A stretch of DNA of 64,000 bases, taken from assembly GCF_031143425.1 (NCBI RefSeq), contig NC_090444.1:1536908782-1536972781 (forward strand). The letters are read 5' to 3'. The notes below the pieces were generated by a model. The model was not told the DNA's origin. It worked only from the letters and a program-made list of their open reading frames with translations, and did not search any database. Position numbers and translations under genes: made by a program. Shown here in pieces: positions 56,591-64,000 of the stretch. This DNA comes from Pleurodeles waltl (Eukaryota > Chordata > Amphibia > Caudata > Salamandridae). Positions within the stretch are counted from its first letter, which is position 1. Every line of letters begins with the position of its first letter.

Positions 56591-58403
56591 TGTAGGAAAA
56601 TTGTTTTCTCTGACAGGTCACTCCACACTATGGGGGTTATTACAACTTTGGAGGAGGTGTTAATCCGTCCCAAATGTGACGGATATACCACCAGCCGTAT
56701 TACGAGTTCCATAGGATATAATGGACTCGTAATACTGCTGGTGGTATATCCGTCACTTTACCGTCACTTTTGGGACGGATTAACACCTCCTCCAAAGTTG
56801 TAATAACCCCCTATGTGCCTTCATTCTTCTTTTTTTCTCACCACGTTTTTGTTGGCTTTAGGACTCTGGGTACTTTACCACTGCCAGCCAGTGCTAAAGT
56901 GCATGTGCTCTATCCCTAAAACATGGTAAAATTGGCTGATACCCAATTGGCATACTTAATGTACATGTAGGTTCATAGTAAAGTGCACTACATATGCCCA
57001 GGGCCTGTAGATTAAACGTTACTACTGGGTCTGCAGCACTGATTGTGCCACCCACATAAGTAGCCCCTTAACCATGCCTCAGGCCTACCATTGCAGGGCC
57101 TGGGTGTGCTGTTTACTGCCACCTCGACTTGGCATTTACAACTACTTTCCAAGCCTTAAACTCCCCTTTTATTACATATAAGTCGCCGCTAAGATAGGCG
57201 CTAGGTAGCCCACAGGGCAGGGTGCTATGTAAGTAAAAGGCAGGCCATGTACTGGTAAGTTTTACATGTCTTGGTAGTGAAAAACTCCCAAAGTTGTTTT
57301 CAGTATTGTGAAGCCGTCTCCTCTCATAAGCCAGCAAGTGGTAATTTCTGCTCTGAAAGGAGTCACATTGTCATGTTTGGTATGATTGGAATGGTAGTGA
57401 GAAATTTTGCTTTCCGGTGAAGTTGGATTGAACATTACTATTTTAGAAATTACGCTTTATGAAAGTAGGCATTTTATGCACTTACTTGTCTCTGTGCTTT
57501 ACAGCCTGTCTCCAGTCCATATCTGGTCTGTGCTGGTTCACAGCACTCCTTGTGCATTCCACCCATACCTGCCACAAATACAAGACATGCAGCTGCATCT
57601 ACATTCATATGCATATTGATGGGTCTTCCTGGGGAGGAAAGGTGGCGGGGCTTTCACCTACACTTCAAAGGCTAGTAGCCTGACCCCACACAAAGGACTG
57701 ATAACACCCCCCATAGATCTCTGGGCAGACAGGAATGGGTTGAAAGGGGAACTGGTGCACTTCAAAAACAGTCTTTGAGGTCTCATCCACTTCAAAAGCA
57801 CATTTGGGCATATATATTCTAGGTCTGTGGCCCCTTAAAATCAGGCACTTCTGGACCTTTAACTGGACTCTGTCAGAAGGACTGTAGTGCTGCCCAAAGA
57901 ACTCATCTGGACTGTTGCCTGCTGCTCCCTGACTCTGCTGGAAGGATTTTGCCTTACCACCACAAGTGATCTCTATGGGCTTGTCCACTTGCTGCCTGTT
58001 AAGAAGTGTCAAGGACATCATAGACATCACCTAAAAGAGAAAATCCATGGCTCAACATTAATTTTTATGGATTAAGACTTGCTTAAACTTTTAAGAAGCG
58101 ATATCTTGGCCTGTGTTTATTGGACCTTTGTCGTTTTGGTCTTGTTATATTCAGATAAATATTATCTATTTTTCTAACTGGTATGAAGTACTTTTTTGGG
58201 TGTTTTCACTGTGCTACTGTATGAGTTATTGCACAAATACTTTACACATTGCCTTCTAAGTTAAGCCTGCCTGCTCTGTGTCATGCTACCGGAGGGTGAG
58301 CACAGCATAATTTAGGTTGTGTTATGACTTATCCTGACTAGGATTGTGGTCCCTACTTGGACAGGCTGCATACCTCTGCCAACTAGAGACCCAATATCTA
58401 ACA
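56591..58403 (+). mobile_element. Plus-strand solo LTR carrying a palindromic element
   Basis: The block order matches the other LTRs ('ggactctgggtactttaccactg', 'ctgggtctgcag', 'ctccaagggct'-like region, 'gataaatattatc', 'ttgcacaaatactttacaca'), ending CCCAATATCTAACA at 58403. TGTAGGAAAA at 56591 is the likely start: CAGGT before it and CACGT after 58403 differ at one base, consistent with an aged 5-bp duplication. The first 41 bases are separated from the rest by the palindrome at 56632-56811. Confidence 0.7.
56632..56811. mobile_element. 180-bp palindromic MITE
   Basis: It starts GGGGGTTATTACAACTTTGG and ends with the reverse complement; arms of about 85 bp meet near 56717. TAT is repeated at 56629-56631 and 56812-56814. 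The right arm has an extra 11 bases containing a second CCGTCAC. End sequence and a YAT-type 3-bp duplication resemble the hairpin-rich element at 8103-9116. PIF/Harbinger-related by duplication length; no coding sequence. Confidence 0.92.
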
Positions 58404-58774
58404 CACGTCTACCCTATTTCTGGAAGATTTCAATATAACAACTCATAGAAAATTGCACTGTGTACTGAATCAAAAAATAAAGTTAAGGCAAGAAGAAGAT
58501 CCCATGTTGCCTGGCTTCAAAGCAACATATCTAATATCAAGACAACAACTTTTCTGCTTCTATCAGAACTAAGAAGGAAATTTGTTAAAATGAAATGCTG
58601 CGCAACATTACGCTACTGCCCTGCCTTGCATCAAAGGGAAGTGAAAAATATAGCCTTCTTACAAGATATGCTCCAGTTTTTCTCTCCCCTAGTGCTTGCG
58701 CCCTTTAGGTTGCCATGTGACAATGCACACTTCCTTGCATCTTAGTGCAAGGGTGTGTGCGTCTGTCAATCTTA
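58404..58774. other. Unassigned sequence
   Basis: No gene or repeat boundary recognised. Confidence 0.45.
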
Positions 58775-58915
58775 GTTTTCTTTTTACTGGAATGGGACCC
58801 TTCCAATAAAAAAGCTATCCCTTAATACTTTTCCCACTTTGTATGTGAGCTGTACAGTGCGGCACACCTGCAAAGTTTGACAAGTATGGAGAAATCAAAA
58901 CATTTCTCCTTGTTT
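58775..58915 (+). repeat. Dispersed repeat, copy 2
   Basis: Aligns by eye with the repeat at 51878-52023 in the same orientation, with many substitutions. Family unknown. Confidence 0.6.
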
Positions 58916-60044
58916 TCCCTGCATCAAGGGGTGTAATATTTTAGCACCAAAACCTGTCTACAGTTATTAGTAGATAGGAATTTGCATTAAAATCAGGGAT
59001 GATTTAAATGGGATGCCCATGTGTCGACCAAGGAACAACTCCTTGACTCAATGTAGCACAAAGTAGCACTCAGTGCTACTTTGTGTTACTTTTGCCTACT
59101 TTGCAATAGAATCGTGAATTGTGTTGGTAAGTATATGTTACTACAATGCTATGGACAGAGTTTGCATTCCACAAGTAATGTAATCCAGCAAAAAGTGTTA
59201 GTAAATCTAGTCTTAAGAAAGCAGTAAAGCTTACATTGTCATGCAAGCCTTACTTAAAATGCAAACTTCTTCAATCTAACCTCTATATTTTGTGGATAAT
59301 CTGATTGTATTGGACATTCCTAAGGGATATGCTGACAGAAATCTACTTAAAACTAACTGGTTTGGAGCAAGTGAGTTTAGGGTTAATTGGTCTATTAATG
59401 ATAATGGCTTCAGAAAGTTGGTGAATATAAATACATAGAGGTACATTCCAATCACAAATTATCTTGGAGTTCTCAAATTACAGCTCAAACTCTTTCCATG
59501 AATAGCCTAACCAAAGCATTTTGCCATTCTAATAGACTAGATTTTACATTTACTAATTGAACTCTCTTGAAACTTAAGTCATGTAAGGTTTGCTGGCATG
59601 TATCAGAGCCCTGCCGTTTTCAATGCCTGGGCTACATGGGTGCAAGCCACTGCATAGTGGGATTGATGCAATCAGGGCTTCGAATTGGCAAACTTGGGTC
59701 TAATGACTTTAAGCAACTTTTTTTTTAATTTTTTTATCCCTGGTCCCAGAAGAAGTTTGCATTTTTACCAGAATCCATGTTCACAGTACCAGTAGCCTGT
59801 AATGCCAAGCCTGTCCCCCTCATGGCTTATGGGATGCAGGAGAGAGAGTCGCTTACTTCCATATCGATCATATATTTATGAAGGTTTGGCCAACAGAAGC
59901 TGCTAGCCTCAAAAAACACACTTTTACTATGATAACAGGAATGGAACTGTGTGTAAAGTAAAACAGGGTAGTAAATGTACTTTTTGGTATTGTGTTGATT
60001 TTTCTCAGTTAGCCAAGCTCCATCTGATAATCTGTTAGGATGAG
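58916..60044. other. Unassigned sequence
   Basis: No gene recognised. A hairpin (TAGCACAAAGTAGCAC TCA GTGCTACTTTGTGTTA) lies at about 59054-59088. Confidence 0.5.
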
Positions 60045-61602
60045 TGTTGTAGAAAACTGGGTTACTGGTTAGAGGGGTAAAACCCTACTCATGCACCAAC
60101 CACCATTTTTGTCAGAGTGAAACTCCAAATTAACCTGTGTAAAGTAATTATGCAGCACACAAACAGTAATAAAGTGAGAACACACTATGAAAAACTCCCA
60201 CAATAACTTAGACAAATGGAGAAGAAGCGAATAAATCATTTGACACCAAAAATACAACCAGCAGAAGAAGAGATATGACATTTATAAAGTTTAGGTAATA
60301 ATAGTGTTCAGAAGCACAAAGCAATAACTGTGAATATCTGGTTGCTCCAGACAGGGATAAAGTCACAACATCAGGCCAACCGCGATGGAGCTGGCTAGAT
60401 ACAGGGACTGATTTAGGCCCAATGAACAAAGTACTTTAAAATCAGTTTGCAGAATGTTGTGAGGTCCGCATCTAAGATGCATCATACTGCATAAGCTCTG
60501 CCCAAAAGACAACAGCTTGGCGGCAGAGAACTTCAGGCCCACTTCCAAGGGTCTAGGACTGGCATTGCACCACTTGAGGTGCTGGACACAGCAATCAAGT
60601 TAGTCCCACTAACAAATGTACCTTAAATTCTGGTAGCTGAGCATTGCGCCACACAGCAGCAGTCCTGAGGAGCATTGAAAGGCTTGTGTCGAGGATGTGG
60701 TGTGAAGCAGCATGTCGGATAAGCTGTTGAAAGCTGCGATGCAGGCTTGCTTCAAGGCTGCGTCGCAATTCATCAGTTCCGATTAGGAGCTGTGAGGTGT
60801 GCATGGGGGATGTGTCACATAGCTGTGGTTCAGATGAGCTAGAAGGGCTCAATGAGGGCTCCGTGGGGCTGTGTCGTGCTACTTTGCTTTCAATGGAGCA
60901 CTGCCAAAAGCTGTGTCCATATGTGTCACGCTGCATCAGTTCTGGTAGAGACCAAACATGGGTTGGCAGAACACCTTTAGCCCTATTTCCAAGAGATCAA
61001 GATTGGCTGGGTACCACTTTAGGGGGTTTAGAACTCCAGAAGGCAGAGTCCAGGTGCAGGGGTCAAGATAATTAGAGGCTTTCTTTCCCTGAGGTTCTAA
61101 TCAGGAGGCCAGCTATTTAGCCCTTGGAGTCAATCTAGTGGTCCTGGGTTCACGATAAAGGCCCAGTTCTTCTCACTCAGGCAGCAGGGAAGCATGTAAG
61201 CAGAGTAACAGGGCAACAAGGCAATGCTTCCTGTAGCAGCCCTTCTTCTGATTCGTCCACAGGTCCAGAAGTGCACTGAAGAGTTGAGCCTGAGGGCTCA
61301 CTACTTACACTTGATTCCCATTATGAAGATGGAGGTGCTTCTAGAGCCCTCCTCCTGCAGAGGTGCCTGGAGTTTTCTTCCTCCCTGGCCTAGCCCAGCT
61401 TGTCTGGAGGCACAAAAGACTAGTAAGAAATCCTTTGTAGATGTGCTAAGGCAGAGACTTTGTGATGTGCAGTAGCTGACAGCTCCACCCCCAATCAAGT
61501 CAGAGATGGTCCATCCTGCCAAAGCCTATTCACCTTTTGTCTCACTGTCTAGGGGTAATTGACAAGACCAACTGTCAGTTACACCTAGGCATGTGACTCA
61601 GC
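60045..61602 (-). mobile_element. Minus-strand LTR, truncated at the next LTR
   Basis: The left end TGTTGTAGAAAACTGGG would be the LTR 3' terminus read on the minus strand. Minus-strand order follows the family: 'gagtcacatgcctaggtgtaactg', 'cttctggacctgtggac', 'gactccaagggct', 'ttgctttgtgcttct', 'gctgcataattactttacac'. Its 5' half is missing where the plus-strand LTR begins at 61603, so that LTR either inserted here or replaced the rest. It is a different subfamily from the 9560 and 52024 copies. Confidence 0.75.
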
Positions 61603-63742
61603 TGTTAGATGTGGCATCCTTGATGTGGTTCTTCGCTAACTTTTTGCCTTCAACCCTCCTGTTTTGTTAACTTCATTTTGATGGGTTTAGGACTCTGCAC
61701 ACTTTACCACTGCTAACCAGTGTTAAATTGCTTATGCTCCTTAAACATGGTATAATTGGCTTATATTGGCTTATACCACATAGGATATTGAACTTACTTA
61801 TAAGTACCCAGTGAAGTGGCACTACAAGTACCCACAGCCTGTAAATTAAAGGCTACTAGTCGGCCTGCATCACTGATTGTGCCACCCACTCAAGTAGGCC
61901 TTTAAACATGTCTCAAGCTTAGCATTAAAGGCTGTGTTCAATTTTAAACTGCAATTTTAATCTGGCAAAATAAACCTTTTGACAGGTCCGAACCTTTCTT
62001 TATAATACTAATAAGTCACTCCTGGGGCAGGCCCTGAACAGCATGGGGGCCGGGTGCAGTGTATTTAAAAAGTCAAACATGTACTTTTAAGCTTTACAAA
62101 TCCTAGTAGTGAAAAACTCCAAAATTAATTTTTCATTACTTCAAGCCTACCTCTCCAGTAGGATAACATTGGAGTTACCTTTTTAGATTTAATAAGCTAC
62201 AACTTCCAATTGGGAGCAGGTAGACAAGTTGAGCTTGGTGTCTGAAGAATCGTAATCTAAAGCCCTCTTTAACGGCAAAGCCGGATGTTTAACCACAATG
62301 CTGAAAATGCCACTTCTAGAAAGTTGGTATTTTCTTGTCCTAACCATTTGGTCCCTGCAGCCTGTTCCTGAGTCACATGACTAGGTGTAGCTGGCAGTTG
62401 GCCATTGTGTATCGCTCCCAGACAGTGAGATAAAGGGAAGACAGGTGTTAGCAAGATTGAAGGGGAGGCGCTGTCACCTACCACAAATCACAAAGGCTCC
62501 ATCTAAGCACTCTCACAAAGGGTTTGTCACTACTCCATTTTGACTCAAGATAATCTGAGGCCAGGACAGGGAGGACGGGATGCCTGATACCTGAGGGTGT
62601 GGAAACCTCTAGAAGCTTCCTCTACTACAAAGTGGGCACCAGGTATTCAGGTTGGACCCTTACAGGTTAGACCCTTAGCTCTTTAGTACACTTCTGGACC
62701 TGTGGACGCTGCTAGGAAGAAGGACTGCTGTGCTGTTAAAAGGACTGCCACTCTGCTGGATTGCTGCTCTGAAGGACTGCTGCCATGCTGTGCTGACCTG
62801 CTGCCCTCTTGCCTTGGTGAGATGGACTGGACCTACATCTAGAGAGTGACTCCAAGGTCCAGGTGGCTGGCCTTCTGACTACAGCCTCAGGGACAGATGG
62901 CTCCAACAACCTTGAACTCAGCACCTGTACTCTGACATCTGTGAGCCCTACCCTGCCAAGTGGTGCTACTCCAGTCTTGAACCCTTGGAAGGGGGCATGA
63001 AGGTGCTCTGCCAGCCAATCTGGATCCAGCAGAACAACACAGCCTCTCTGCTGCGCAGTGCATCCCTGAGTAGAACTGATGCATCATATCTGCTGAGTGG
63101 ATTTCACCGAAAGCAAGGACTGCAGCCTTCCTGAAACTGCTGCTGCGCAAAGCATCCTTGATGCAAGTCTTCATATCGCAAGCCCCTCATTCACGGCATC
63201 CTTGACAACGATGCAGGACTTGCAGCTTCCTCAGAACTGGTCAGTGCGCAACACATCCCATTACAGGATTTCACATTGCAAGTCTCTTGTCGACAGGACA
63301 TCGTATTGCAGCTTCGCAGTTCCTAGGAATTGCAGCCGCATGACACATCCTGGATGTGGGACTCCCCAATGCTGCACAACCAGGATTTAAGGAGATCTTG
63401 TTCAGCTAGCCTAACTGGACCCCTGTAGCCAGCCCGTAGCCCATCACAGTCAGCCTGAACTTGTGACTTTAACCCAGCCCAGAGCCACCAGATGTCCACA
63501 GTTGTTGCTTTGTGCTTTTTGGTGCTATTTTCACTGAAATCTTTAAACTTGTATAGCTCCGGTTCTACTGACTGGATTTTTGTTAGTTTGGTCTTGTTTT
63601 ATTTATTAAAATCCCTTGTATTTTTCTAATTTGGTGTTGTATTTTTCTTGTATAGTGTTTTCACTTTATTACTGTTTGAAGTGCTGCATAAATACTTTAC
63701 ACATTGCTTCCACATTCAGCTGACTGCTCTGTGTAGCACCAT
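61603..63742 (+). mobile_element. Plus-strand LTR, 3' end lost
   Basis: It starts TGTTAGATGTGG and runs through 'ggactctgcacactttaccactgctaacc', 'cggcctgcatcactg', 'aaatgccacttctagaaag', 'cacatgactaggtgtagctgg' and 'gcataaatactttacacattgc'. It stops at about 63742, roughly 190 bases before the expected CTAACA end. The nearest relative is the LTR pieces at 9503-12540. No target duplication can be tested. Confidence 0.8.
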
Positions 63743-64000
63743 GCACAAACATAAAGTAGGCTTAGTATTGCACCACTAAAACTATAGTTTTCCCCATACA
63801 ATATTAAGCTTTGGCAAACCGAATTAAAGGAGCTTTAGAGCTTTTTTGATTCCTGGAGGAAGAAGAAGGCAAGAAATGTTTTCTTATACACCATAATCCC
63901 TTCTGCATGGTACCAGTGTCGAAGAAACCAGCTCCCCAACACATATGGAGCCACTGGACTGCTCTTCTTATTTTTGATTCTCTGCATGCTGGACTTTGGA
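63743..64000. other. Unassigned right edge
   Basis: No feature recognised. It may continue an unseen element beyond the window. Confidence 0.4.

Overview
The window looks like intergenic or intronic DNA from a very large vertebrate genome. The best guess is a salamander (a newt such as Pleurodeles): 1.8-2.6 kb solo LTRs beginning TGTTAGA, old APE-type LINEs, hAT and Harbinger-like foldback elements, an endogenous retrovirus, and long stretches of unrecognised AT-rich DNA. The organism call rests on this repeat style and was not checked by a search. I found no host protein-coding gene, rRNA, tRNA or CRISPR array that I would defend. Long open frames outside transposons appear to be chance or to come from tandem repeats.

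Left third (1-15.4 kb): a 68-bp foldback element at 111-178; a minus-strand TGTTAGA-type LTR (about 2930-6457) that took in a second plus-strand LTR-like element (4169-5998) and a 300-bp hAT element with a perfect 8-bp target duplication (6150-6449); a 1,014-bp terminal-inverted-repeat element made largely of consecutive hairpins (8103-9116); a plus-strand LTR (from 9503) split by a minus-strand solo LTR (9560-11723, perfect CTCCT duplication); then a LINE 3' stub, a Ty3/Gypsy reverse transcriptase relic and the 3' part of another LTR ending at 15416.

Middle (15.7-24.5 kb): a decayed plus-strand LINE with endonuclease, reverse transcriptase and C-terminal Cys/His remnants. A young endogenous retrovirus (19062-24156) sits in its 3' untranslated region. 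The retrovirus has about 1.36-kb LTRs differing at about 9 sites, a TGCAC target duplication, a primer binding site matching tRNA-Leu, and only about 2.4 kb of interior. It carries one reading frame, broken by a single TAG, that joins a gag-like part to an integrase-like part and a dUTPase-like part. This order and the primer suggest a deleted ERV-L-like (class III) element.

Right half: mostly unassigned sequence from 24.5 to 37.6 kb with a few foldback elements, old LTR-like pieces and a hammerhead-like motif; a 2,612-bp solo LTR (37640-40251, GTATC duplication); a second decayed LINE (about 42229-46179); a 42-bp minisatellite (47885-48329); a solo LTR (52024-54074, AATGC duplication); an LTR holding a 180-bp palindromic element (56591-58403); and two abutting LTRs in opposite orientation (60045-61602 minus, 61603 to about 63742 plus). 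The genes here do not work together in a host pathway. The coding remnants are parts of separate mobile elements, and only the retroviral frame is close to intact.
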